The notes below the pieces were generated by a model, which had not been told where the DNA came from, searched no databases, and saw nothing but the letters and a program-made list of their open reading frames with translations. Shown here piece by piece: positions 1 to 6,757 of a DNA stretch of 10,630 nt (the stretch's first letter is position 1; every line of letters begins with the position of its first letter). A program made the translations under genes and the position numbers. The DNA lies in NCBI GenBank assembly GCA_002389265.1, contig DGOD01000317.1, forward strand, positions 1 through 10,630, given 5' to 3'. The stretch comes from Gammaproteobacteria bacterium UBA4475 (GTDB lineage: Bacteria > Pseudomonadota > Gammaproteobacteria > Pseudomonadales > Azotimanducaceae).

Positions 1-3000
1 ACCGACAATGGCCGCAGTCAAAACCGGCGGGTGGAAATTGTACTCAAAGGTGTCGAAATTCCCGGTAATTCAAAGCGTATTAACGCGAATGCCGAAATAT
101 TCAATGGCGAAAGTACAGTGAGACTGGCATTTCAATCAGCCGGCAATAAGCGGGGTAAGACCGATTCGGTAATATTACCCCTTAATAGGCTGGTTAGTGG
201 CTTCGATAGATTGAATGCTGCGGTGACAGCTCAGGCCGTTGGCAGTTGGGATGCGATTGAGGCCGAGCTGATGCTGGCGCCGGTGGCCGCACGGGCACCC
301 GACGTGCAAGGCTTGATTTCGGTGGTTGACGGTGCGCACTTGGCCAATGCCTCTAATTCAGTGAGATTTGATATGGACAGCCGCTTGACCCCGAAACTGA
401 GCGTCGATGGTGTTGAAGTCTCGAAGGAACAGATTGGATTCAGAATGGAGGATGAGGCCACCGGCAAGACAATTTACAATTATATTGGGGTCAGTTTTGG
501 TGAGCCTGGTGAGCATGAGCTCTTACTGCAGGGCCTTGATAGCTTTGGTATCGCACGCTTTGAGGAGACGGCGAATATCTTGCGGGTCGGCGATATCTTC
601 AGCATTCATGTGGCAGATGTCTCGGGAAATATCGCCGATGGCACGAGTCCGGTGAAACTTCGGTTGGAGCTCAGGGACAAGGCCGGTGAGGTGATCCCGG
701 CAGGGTCAGAGCTTCAATACAAGAGCGATGAGCTTCGGCCACTCGAGAAGAATTTGCGTCTGTCAGATCTGTCCCTGGCTCGTGATGGCGATTATGTGAA
801 AGTGTCTCGGGAAGGCGTGGTGCTGTTCAATCCGGTTAGTCGTAGTGGCAGCTACCGCGTCAGTTTCAAGCGTAACGATGCCGTTGAGGAAGTTGAGATT
901 TTTGTTGAACCGGAAAAACGTGACTGGATCATGGTGGGTATTGCCGAGGGTACCGTCGCCCATCGCACCTTGTCAGGTAATATGCAGCAATTAACTGAGG
1001 CTGGCCTTGACGATGAGTTGGATGCGGAAGGTCGCGTGGCGTTTTATGCCAAGGGCCAAATTAAAGGCGAATATGTGCTGACCATGGCCTATGACACCGC
1101 CAAAGAAAAGCGCAATGCCCTGCAGCAGACCATTGATCCCAATGCCTACTATAGCCTTTATGGTGATAAGAGTGCGGTTCAGTACGATGCGGCCAGTCGC
1201 GAGAAGCTTTTTTTGAAACTGGAGAAAGACCAGTTCTATGCTTTGTTCGGTGACTTCTCAACGGGCTTGTCGGGTAACGAATTGTCGACCTATTCGCGGA
1301 GCCTGACGGGCATCAAGTCGGAGTACAAGGGCGAGGTGTTCGAGTTCACGGGTTTTGTCAGTGAGGCCAATCAGGCGTTCGTCAAGGACGAGATTCGTGG
1401 TGATGGCACTTCGGGAGTCTATCGTCTGAAAGCTAACGATGTGTTGGTCAACAGCGAGAAGATTCGAATCGAAACCCGAGATCGATTCCACTCCCAGAAT
1501 ATAGTCACCACTCGTGAGATGAGCCGTTATGTGGATTACAATATTGATTACGCTGCCGGCACCCTGTTCTTCAAGGAACCGATTTTCAGTCAGGACACGG
1601 CTTTTAATCCGGTGTTTATCGTCGTCGACTACGAGTTGGAAGGCATTGGCCAGAATAAACTCAATGCCGGTGGTCGGGTCGCCTATAAGCCCAATGAGGC
1701 TGCCGAGATTGGTGTCACGCTGATCACCGAAGGGGTGCAGGGTCGCAAGGCTGGGTTGCTGGGTTCCGACCTGAAATACCAGATAAACGATAATACCGAG
1801 GTGCGTGCCGAGTTTGCTGTCAGCCGCAGTGAGTTCGGCGGTGAAAGCACTACGGGTTTGGCGGCGCTGGCAGAAATCACTCATCGTTCTGAAAATCTGG
1901 AAGCCAAGGGCTATGTGCGCGAACAAGAAGGCGGTTTTGGTCTGGGCCAGCAGAGTGGTGCTGAGTCGGGTACCCGCAAGATCGGTGCCGAATCAACCTA
2001 TGGCGTGACTCAAGACATGAGTATCACCGGTGATGTGTACCGGGAAACCAACCTGCAGAACGACAGCAACCAGGATGTCGCTGCCGTAGGCGTGCAGTAC
2101 AAGGCCGATGAGTACTCGGTAAATGCCGGCCTGCGCACGGCAGTGAGCGACGCTGGTGGGCAAGACCAGGTGTCTAATCAGTTGACCTTGGGCGGCAACT
2201 ATCGACTGCCCGACGGTAAAACCACTTTGAATGCCAGCGCCGATACCCCGTTGGGTGGCCAGGGCCAGGCGGCAAACTTCCCGCAGCGCTTGCGAGTGGG
2301 GCTTGATTACAAGCTCAACGACAAGATCACCTTGAAGGCCGAGCAGGAGTTTTCCTGGGGCGAAGAGTTGAACAGTCAGAAAACCCGTGTTGGCATGAAT
2401 GCCGGCTTGTGGAAGGGTGGTGAGTTGGTCACCAGTGTCAGTGCCGAAGACGAGGAAAATTCTCAGCGCCTGGCGGCGGTTGCCGGTCTCAAACAACGCT
2501 GGGAGATGAACGACAATTGGAGCTTTGACTTCGGCGTCGATCGCTCTCAGACCATCAAGGATTCAAGAGCGCCGCCGGCGTTGGCGGTGACCACCGTCTA
2601 TGCGAGCCCGGAGGGTAATGACTTTACCGCTGTCACATTTGGCTCTAAGTTTAGGAAAGATGCTTGGGACTGGGCGACTCGGGTAGAGTATCGAACTGCG
2701 GATACCGAAGATAAGATGAACTTGGCGACCAACGTCATCCATGACCTGGATGCAGGCCAGCAGCTACTGGCCCGACTCGATGTCCAAACTTCAGATAGTG
2801 ATAGCGCAGAGACTGAGCTCACGGGGGTTCAGCTTGGGTATGTCTATCGGCCGCAAGACAGCCGCTGGAGCCTGTTCAATCGTCTGGATCTATCCCATGG
2901 TTCGACGGCCACGCTGGGCTTCAGCACTCGAACTCAAAAGGTGGTCAACAATCTTAATGCTAATTTCCTGTGGCGCGAGGATACCCAAATCGCTTTTCAG

Positions 3001-3360
3001 TATGGCTTGAAGTATGTGGTGGATAACTTCGACCAAGATGAGTTCCGCGGCTTCACGGATCTGTATGGCGTAGAGGTGCGACACGACATGGGGGAGCGTT
3101 GGGATATCGGTTTCCAGAGTGGGCGTTACAGCAGCTATGCGGCTGATGTGGCTGACTACTCTTACGGCGTCTCGGTGGGTTACAGCATGGCGCGCAATGT
3201 TTGGATGTCGCTGGGCTATAATTTTACTGGTTTTAGCGATCCGGATTTTAGTGCCAGTGACTACACTGCTGAAGGTGTTTTTCTCAAGTACCGTTTCAAG
3301 TTTGATCAAAACTCCGGACGTGAATTGTTTCGCAGTGTTGGGTTCGGTAACCAGGATTGA
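1..3360 (+). CDS. Giant OmpA-linked outer-membrane beta-barrel protein, 5'-truncated by the window
   Basis: The frame is open from base 1 to a TGA at 3358-3360, giving 1119 visible residues, so the true start lies upstream. The first residues read TDNGRSQNRRVEIVL, the typical end of an OmpA-like peptidoglycan-binding domain (the GR-x-x-NRRVE pattern). A GTG at base 31 sits inside this motif and is not a real start. Roughly residues 15-310 are beta-rich and look Ig-like, ending in a segment beginning RDWIMVGIAEGTV. The remainder is rich in alternating polar and hydrophobic strands, Tyr and Gly, including YSLYGDKSAVQYD, YALFGDFSTGLS and SRSLTGIKSEY, as in very large OmpA-family barrel proteins of Gammaproteobacteria. 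The last likely strand, GVFLKYRFKF, is followed by a 16-residue non-strand tail, so the protein does not end on an aromatic residue as most barrels do. Probable role: outer-membrane anchor, adhesin or export pore; the exact function is not recognisable. Confidence 0.85.
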   Translation, partial: TDNGRSQNRRVEIVLKGVEIPGNSKRINANAEIFNGESTVRLAFQSAGNKRGKTDSVILPLNRLVSGFDRLNAAVTAQAVGSWDAIEAELMLAPVAARAPDVQGLISVVDGAHLANASNSVRFDMDSRLTPKLSVDGVEVSKEQIGFRMEDEATGKTIYNYIGVSFGEPGEHELLLQGLDSFGIARFEETANILRVGDIFSIHVADVSGNIADGTSPVKLRLELRDKAGEVIPAGSELQYKSDELRPLEKNLRLSDLSLARDGDYVKVSREGVVLFNPVSRSGSYRVSFKRNDAVEEVEIFVEPEKRDWIMVGIAEGTVAHRTLSGNMQQLTEAGLDDELDAEGRVAFYAKGQIKGEYVLTMAYDTAKEKRNALQQTIDPNAYYSLYGDKSAVQYDAASREKLFLKLEKDQFYALFGDFSTGLSGNELSTYSRSLTGIKSEYKGEVFEFTGFVSEANQAFVKDEIRGDGTSGVYRLKANDVLVNSEKIRIETRDRFHSQNIVTTREMSRYVDYNIDYAAGTLFFKEPIFSQDTAFNPVFIVVDYELEGIGQNKLNAGGRVAYKPNEAAEIGVTLITEGVQGRKAGLLGSDLKYQINDNTEVRAEFAVSRSEFGGESTTGLAALAEITHRSENLEAKGYVREQEGGFGLGQQSGAESGTRKIGAESTYGVTQDMSITGDVYRETNLQNDSNQDVAAVGVQYKADEYSVNAGLRTAVSDAGGQDQVSNQLTLGGNYRLPDGKTTLNASADTPLGGQGQAANFPQRLRVGLDYKLNDKITLKAEQEFSWGEELNSQKTRVGMNAGLWKGGELVTSVSAEDEENSQRLAAVAGLKQRWEMNDNWSFDFGVDRSQTIKDSRAPPALAVTTVYASPEGNDFTAVTFGSKFRKDAWDWATRVEYRTADTEDKMNLATNVIHDLDAGQQLLARLDVQTSDSDSAETELTGVQLGYVYRPQDSRWSLFNRLDLSHGSTATLGFSTRTQKVVNNLNANFLWREDTQIAFQYGLKYVVDNFDQDEFRGFTDLYGVEVRHDMGERWDIGFQSGRYSSYAADVADYSYGVSVGYSMARNVWMSLGYNFTGFSDPDFSASDYTAEGVFLKYRFKFDQNSGRELFRSVGFGNQD

Positions 3361-3476
3361 TTCACAGCGAGTATTTTGGGTGAGTCGATTGTGGTGACGA
3401 GGAGTGCTCGCACTGGATTGTTACCGGTTTTGATGCGTCAGCTATTATGAGGCGACAGGAGGGCTGAAAGGATGAT

Positions 3477-3764
3477 CTAGTGAGTCAGTTCCAGCAGGGT
3501 AATTTTTTCAGTACCTTCAAGCATGGGCGTGATTTCGGCAATGACCTGGCGCCGCTCAGCAGAGAAGAACCAACGGTCCCAGTCATCACGGGATTGCCAC
3601 TTTGACATGACAATGCGCCGGCGCGGGTTACTCGGGTCCTTCAGTGACTCACCCGACAGACAGCCCTCGGCCTTGACGACACTGCTCACGGTGCGTTTGA
3701 TTGTCGCGTCGTAGTAGTGTTCTAAACCTGGCGCGACGTTTCGTTCGATGAGAACCCTGATCAT
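3477..3764 (-). CDS. ABM-fold (antibiotic biosynthesis monooxygenase-like) small protein
   Basis: The 95-residue protein starts MIRVLIERNVAPGLEHYYDA and continues with a beta-alpha-beta pattern (GCLSGESLKDPSNPRRRIVMSKWQSRDDWDRWFFSAERR) typical of the dimeric ferredoxin-like ABM domain. Members are small cytosolic oxygenases or stress proteins; the substrate cannot be read here. The frame could be extended to a GTG at 3815, adding 17 residues. I prefer the ATG at 3764 because ABM domains normally begin at this strand and because a TATAAT hexamer lies inside the would-be extension. No strong Shine-Dalgarno sequence is visible before the ATG. The gene is convergent with the large outer-membrane gene, with about 116 bp between the two stops, and divergent from tusA. 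Confidence 0.85.
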   Translation of the reverse strand: MIRVLIERNVAPGLEHYYDATIKRTVSSVVKAEGCLSGESLKDPSNPRRRIVMSKWQSRDDWDRWFFSAERRQVIAEITPMLEGTEKITLLELTH

Positions 3765-3800
3765 GAATTTACCGGTGAAAACAAAGATTTCATGACACAA

Positions 3801-3829
3801 ATTATACGTGGTCACGTGCGGAATCGAAA
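3801..3829 (-). promoter_or_regulatory. Predicted sigma-70 promoter of the ABM-fold gene
   Basis: Reading the minus strand, a perfect TATAAT (plus-strand attata at 3801-3806) is preceded after 17 bp by a weak -35, TTTCGA (3824-3829). Transcription would start near 3794 and give a leader of about 30 nt before the ATG at 3764. The good -10 and poor -35 suggest modest or activator-assisted expression. Confidence 0.45.
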
Positions 3830-3906
3830 TAGCTGGAATGCAATTGTCAGGCTGAATATACCTGTCTAGGGTCGGCGCTACGGTTTATCAGGGTGTGCGC
3901 CACTCT

Positions 3907-3982
3907 TTATCGAGGTAGGCGCGTCTTCTCGAGGTAGGTGCGTCTTATCGAGGTAGGCGCGTCTTATCGAGGTAGGCGCGCC
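3907..3982. repeat. Four tandem copies of a 19-bp repeat upstream of tusA
   Basis: The unit TTATCGAGGTAGGCGCGTC occurs at 3907-3925, 3926-3944, 3945-3963 and 3964-3982. Copies 1 and 3 are identical. Copy 2 differs at two positions (TTCTC for TTATC, GGTGC for GGCGC). Copy 4 ends GCC instead of GTC. A degenerate earlier relative may begin at 3885 (TTATCAGGGTGTGCGC). The array ends 26 bp before the tusA ATG, so its last copy reaches the expected -35 position. It may be a regulatory array or simply a variable-number repeat made by replication slippage. Confidence 0.9.
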
Positions 3983-4001
3983 GCTGGAATCCGTGTATAA
4001 A
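3973..4001 (+). promoter_or_regulatory. Possible tusA-operon promoter partly built from the last repeat copy
   Basis: TATAAA (3996-4001) matches the -10 consensus at five of six positions. The hexamer 17 bp upstream, TAGGCG (3973-3978), belongs to the repeat and is a poor -35. If used, transcription would start at about 4008-4009, almost on the tusA ATG, giving a leaderless or nearly leaderless transcript. This fits the absence of a clear Shine-Dalgarno sequence. The assignment is weak because of the missing -35. Confidence 0.3.
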
Positions 4002-4008
4002 GTGCCCT

Positions 4009-4242
4009 ATGGAAATAGAAGCAGATTATGACATCGACGCGACCGGCTTGCGTTGCCCCGAACCCTTGATGGTGGTGCGCAACAAGATGATGGATATGGC
4101 GTCGGGTGACGTCGTCAAGGTGGTGGCGACTGATCCCTCGACTTCCTGGGACTTTGTCAAATATTGCAAGTTTTTGAATCACGAGTTGCTCCATCAGGAG
4201 CAGACCGACTCGGTGTATACCTACTGGATTAAAAAGGGCTGA
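4009..4242 (+). CDS. tusA: TusA-family sulfur carrier protein
   Basis: A 77-residue protein, the usual TusA length. It carries DATGLRCPEPLMVVRNKM near the N terminus, with the sulfur-accepting Cys16 in the CPEP motif (16-19), then VVKVVATDPSTSWDFVKYCKFLNHELL and the C-terminal YTYWIKK typical of the canonical tRNA-thiolation TusA. The family receives persulfide sulfur from the cysteine desulfurase IscS and passes it to the TusBCD/E relay and MnmA for 2-thiouridine at the tRNA wobble position. It also feeds sulfur to other pathways. The frame stays open upstream of the ATG, but the family N terminus fits this start. It heads a tight five-gene run; its TGA overlaps the proposed CTG start of the next gene. 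Confidence 0.95.
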   Translation: MEIEADYDIDATGLRCPEPLMVVRNKMMDMASGDVVKVVATDPSTSWDFVKYCKFLNHELLHQEQTDSVYTYWIKKG

Positions 4243-4736
4243 CCGACATCAGTAACCTATCCCACAGCTATTACTTCGCCTATGGTAGCAATATGAATCC
4301 AGACCGGGTTAGAACTCGGCAGATGGGTTTTGATCTGCACCTTGCCGGGCGATTGTCAGGCTATGAGTTGGCCTTTAATAAGCGTTCCCAAAAATATCCC
4401 GGTGCGGCATCGGCTAATGTCATGGTGGCCGCTGCCTCGAGTGTGGTGGAAGGCGTGATCTATCGCCTCACCGACGCGGATCAGATCACCGTGATGGATG
4501 TTTTCGAGGGTTACCCGAATCTCTACACTCGGGCGCAATTGGCCGTGCAAACCAGTCAAGGGGTATTTCAAGCCTGGACCTATATTGCTAATCCAGAACA
4601 TGTAGTGGCGGGTCTGAAGCCAGCCAGTTGGTACCTGGCGCACCTACTCGCCGGTGAGCCTTATCTGTCTGCGCCATATCATGCACGACTGCAACGCGTC
4701 GCCTGCTTGCCGGGGAGCGAGCAGGAGCCAGCGTGA
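4239..4736 (+). CDS. Gamma-glutamylcyclotransferase-like protein with probable CTG start
   Basis: From the proposed CTG the protein has 165 residues and begins [19 protein letters not shown]. It holds the family hallmark YGSN (15-18), which forms the substrate loop, and the likely catalytic Glu90 in [12 protein letters not shown]. Such proteins cyclise gamma-glutamyl amines or peptides to 5-oxoproline, or act on related amide bonds; the substrate here is unknown. The first ATG in frame (4293) would remove YGSN and cannot encode an active enzyme. The frame is closed upstream by TAA at 4230-4232, and between them there is no ATG, GTG or TTG. CTG at 4239 overlaps the tusA stop as CTGA, the same geometry as the common ATGA coupling, and a GGA 10 nt upstream may serve as ribosome site. 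Alternatives are an ATC start at 4248, a -1 shift from tusA at AAAAAG, or a sequence error. Confidence 0.85.
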   Translation: MTDISNLSHSYYFAYGSNMNPDRVRTRQMGFDLHLAGRLSGYELAFNKRSQKYPGAASANVMVAAASSVVEGVIYRLTDADQITVMDVFEGYPNLYTRAQLAVQTSQGVFQAWTYIANPEHVVAGLKPASWYLAHLLAGEPYLSAPYHARLQRVACLPGSEQEPA

Positions 4737-5269
4737 CCCCAGCAGCTCAGATTATCCATATCTTCAATGGGCAATTCCAAGCGAGCCACCAGACTCGGCT
4801 GGTGGGTGCAGGCAGCGAGCCTCTGTATCTGCCCGCCACCGCCGGCCATTCCTGGCACCAAATAATCTTCCGTGCTGACTATGCTGCCAGTGCCTTACAT
4901 GAAGTGGCCCACTGGTGCCTGGCAGGAGCGCGAAGACGACAACTGGAAGACTATGGTTACTGGTATCAGGCAGATAGAGACTTTGATCGGCAACAACAAT
5001 TCGAACAGGTCGAAGGTAAGCCCCAGGCGCTGGAATGGATTTTCAGTCAGGCAGCCGGCCTGCCGTTTCGCCTCAGCAGCGATAACTTCGATGCGGCCAA
5101 TCTCGATCGCCCTCGTCAGCAAGCGTGGGTTCGCGACCAAGCACGTGGGTTGATCAGTCAGGGGCTACCCGTGCGGGCGCAACAATTTGCCGAGGCCCTG
5201 GCTGTTGGAATGCCGAAGGGCGGCGCGGACTTTGCTACACTGAGCGCCTACGCGCAATTACCGGATTAG
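4733..5269 (+). CDS. epmC: Elongation factor P hydroxylase EpmC (YfcM family)
   Basis: A 178-residue protein, close to E. coli YfcM in length. Diagnostic motifs are [10 protein letters not shown] (56-65), whose two His and Glu are likely metal ligands or active-site residues, [12 protein letters not shown] (67-78), and [15 protein letters not shown] (90-104). EpmC hydroxylates the modified Lys34 of EF-P after EpmB and EpmA have attached beta-lysine; EF-P relieves ribosome stalling at polyproline. Neither epmA nor epmB is in the window. The GTG start overlaps the preceding stop as GTGA, which implies translational coupling. The presence of epmC implies that EF-P lysylation occurs in this organism. 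Confidence 0.95.
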   Translation: MTPAAQIIHIFNGQFQASHQTRLVGAGSEPLYLPATAGHSWHQIIFRADYAASALHEVAHWCLAGARRRQLEDYGYWYQADRDFDRQQQFEQVEGKPQALEWIFSQAAGLPFRLSSDNFDAANLDRPRQQAWVRDQARGLISQGLPVRAQQFAEALAVGMPKGGADFATLSAYAQLPD

Positions 5270-5273
5270 TTTT

Positions 5274-5681
5274 ATGACGTTTCCTGCAGGCTACCAGACC
5301 GACTCGGGCTATGATCAGGCCGAAGATCATATTGGTCCTTTCTATTTCAAACGTGAGGGCGATGCCTACGAGTTTGCCTTCCTGGCCGGTGCGCAGCACT
5401 GCAATGCTAATCAAATTGTCCATGGCGGGGTGCTTATGACCTTCGCCGACTATGGCCTTTGTATGGTGGCGACCGACGGCTATGAGGCGGAAAGCTGTGT
5501 CACGGTGAGTTTCAACAGTGAGTTTGTTGCTGCCGCCGAAATCGGCCAGATAGTGACCTGCCAGGCAGAGGTTATGCGTAAGACCCGCTCCATGGTGTTT
5601 GTTCGCGGTCAGGTCTGTGCTCAGAATGAGATCGTTATGGGCTTCAGCGCGGTCGTGAAACGGCTACTGCCTCGTGACTGA
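5274..5681 (+). CDS. PaaI-type hotdog-fold thioesterase
   Basis: A 135-residue single-domain hotdog protein. The motif AQHCNANQIVHGGVLMTFADYGLCMVA (40-66) carries the conserved Asn46, the HGG turn (50-52) at the start of the central helix, and Asp59, the usual acidic residue of PaaI/4HBT acyl-CoA thioesterases. The reaction is hydrolysis of an acyl-CoA thioester in the cytosol; the acyl group cannot be inferred. The ATG lies 4 bp after the epmC stop, and its last 8 bp overlap the next gene. No strong ribosome site is visible before it, which suggests coupling to epmC translation. Confidence 0.88.
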   Translation: MTFPAGYQTDSGYDQAEDHIGPFYFKREGDAYEFAFLAGAQHCNANQIVHGGVLMTFADYGLCMVATDGYEAESCVTVSFNSEFVAAAEIGQIVTCQAEVMRKTRSMVFVRGQVCAQNEIVMGFSAVVKRLLPRD

Positions 5682-6588
5682 TACCCTGCATCTGGTGGAC
5701 GCATCGATTTATGTCTTTCGCGCCTATTTTTCCTTACCGCCGAGTTTTACCGATCACAAGAATGAGCCGGTCAATGCCGTGCACGGCTACACAAGTTTTC
5801 TCCTGGATTTACTCGAGCGCCAGCCGGATTATGTGGCCTGTGCCTTTGATGAGAGTCTCAATACCTGCTTTCGAAATGGCATTTTCCCGGCCTACAAGGC
5901 TAATCGAGAATTGCCCGATGATAATCTGCTGTATCAATTCCAACAGTGTCAGCGGATCACTGAATTGCTCGGTATCCAGCACTATGCGCTGCCGACCTTC
6001 GAGGCCGACGATATTATCGGCAGCCTCACTCAAGTTTGGCGTGGCTTGATGAATGCCGGTCGAGTCGTGATATTGACCCGGGATAAGGATTTAGGCCAGT
6101 TGTTGGAAGCGGGTGATGAACTGTGGGATTTTGCCGCGGATACTCGCGCCGGACCCGCAGGGATCAGAGAAAAGTTTGGCGTTCGGGTCGACCAGTTGGC
6201 CGACTACCTGGCATTGGCGGGCGACAGTGTCGACAATATACCCGGTGCCCCGGGTATCGGCGCGAAAACGGCGGCAATACTATTACAGACATTTGATTCA
6301 CTCAGCGAATTGCTGGCGCGTACGTCGGAAGTTGAGCAGTCGAGTATTCGCGGAGCGAAGAGAATCGCGGCGACACTGGAGAGTCACCGACAGCAGTTGC
6401 AGTTGTATCGCCAAATCACAGCTATTAAGTGTGATATACCGTTGGAGTTTGAGTGCATCGACCTGCGCCCGGCGCAGTGCGATCCGGCGGCCTTGGCGGT
6501 GTTTGCTGACGAGATGCGCTTGAGCGAGCGCTTGCGTATCCGTCTGGCCCAGCAAAGCGAGGGGCAAGTCATAGGTGGCCATAAATAG
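5674..6588 (+). CDS. Stand-alone 5'-3' exonuclease / flap endonuclease (Pol I N-domain type)
   Basis: The 304 residues match the 5' nuclease domain of DNA polymerase I from end to end, with no polymerase part. Metal and substrate motifs are present in order: Asp9 in LVDASIYVFRAY, AFDE (57-60), YKANR (74-78), EADD (110-113), TRDKDLGQL (135-143), GDSVDNIPG (183-191) and the helix-three-turn-helix GIGAKTA (194-200). The C-terminal stretch IRGAKRIAATLESH...ITAIKCDIPLEF also parallels Pol I. It should cleave 5' flaps or RNA primers during repair and lagging-strand maturation. It is longer than E. coli Xni/ExoIX (about 250 residues) and keeps all visible acidic residues. GTG is taken as the start (GTGACTGATACC), overlapping the thioesterase stop by 8 bp; the Pol I domain begins at the same point. 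Confidence 0.92.
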   Translation: MTDTLHLVDASIYVFRAYFSLPPSFTDHKNEPVNAVHGYTSFLLDLLERQPDYVACAFDESLNTCFRNGIFPAYKANRELPDDNLLYQFQQCQRITELLGIQHYALPTFEADDIIGSLTQVWRGLMNAGRVVILTRDKDLGQLLEAGDELWDFAADTRAGPAGIREKFGVRVDQLADYLALAGDSVDNIPGAPGIGAKTAAILLQTFDSLSELLARTSEVEQSSIRGAKRIAATLESHRQQLQLYRQITAIKCDIPLEFECIDLRPAQCDPAALAVFADEMRLSERLRIRLAQQSEGQVIGGHK

Positions 6589-6592
6589 CCGC

Positions 6593-6625
6593 GGGTCAGT
6601 GCTGGGTTAGTGCTGGGTCAGTGCT
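6593..6625. repeat. Three tandem copies of an 11-bp repeat after the exonuclease gene
   Basis: GGGTCAGTGCT at 6593-6603, GGGTTAGTGCT at 6604-6614 and GGGTCAGTGCT at 6615-6625. They start 4 bp after the exonuclease stop codon, in the intergenic space facing a convergent gene. There is no inverted symmetry, so this is not a terminator hairpin. The likely origin is replication slippage. Confidence 0.9.
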
Positions 6626-6670
6626 GAAGGATTATGGCATCAGTGATCACGGGTTTCGAAGGTGAGTGTT

Positions 6671-6757
6671 ATGTCAGATATCAGCCTAAGTGTGCAGGAT
6701 ATGCTGAATGACTTTGTCGACGGCAAGGGACGAGCCACTGCGCAGCGCTCGGCGTAA
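6671..6757 (+). CDS. Possible 28-codon small ORF overlapping a minus-strand gene's 3' end
   Basis: ATG at 6671 is preceded by AAGGTGAG (6659-6666), a good Shine-Dalgarno match at short spacing. It opens a frame MSDISLSVQDMLNDFVDGKG ending RATAQRSA at TAA 6755-6757. Most of it is antisense to the end of the hypothetical gene at 6686-7156. It could be a true small protein, the start of a gene whose remainder was deleted, or chance. No family is recognised. Confidence 0.15.
   Translation: MSDISLSVQDMLNDFVDGKGRATAQRSA

Noticed and set aside
31..33. GTG at base 31 as the start of the large protein
   Set aside because: It lies within the conserved NRRVEIVL end of an OmpA domain, and the frame is open to the window edge, so the gene begins upstream.
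1258..1926. 222-codon open frame on the minus strand inside the outer-membrane gene
   Set aside because: It is exactly antisense to strongly protein-like barrel sequence, with no ribosome site and no recognisable family. The long opening follows from codon composition of the real gene.
1993..2496. 167-codon minus-strand open frame in the same gene
   Set aside because: Same reason: shadow of the barrel coding sequence, low-complexity translation and no supporting signals.
3407..3418. AGTGC-TC-GCACT inverted repeat between the convergent genes, as a terminator
   Set aside because: The loop would be only 2 nt, the stem 5 bp, and there is no T tract on either side.
3907..3982. 19-bp tandem array as a CRISPR
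   Set aside because: Units are contiguous with no spacers and too short for CRISPR repeats; no cas genes are present.
6633..6710. 25-codon plus-strand frame beginning ATGGCATCA upstream of the small ORF
   Set aside because: No ribosome site, no recognisable sequence and very short; treated as chance.
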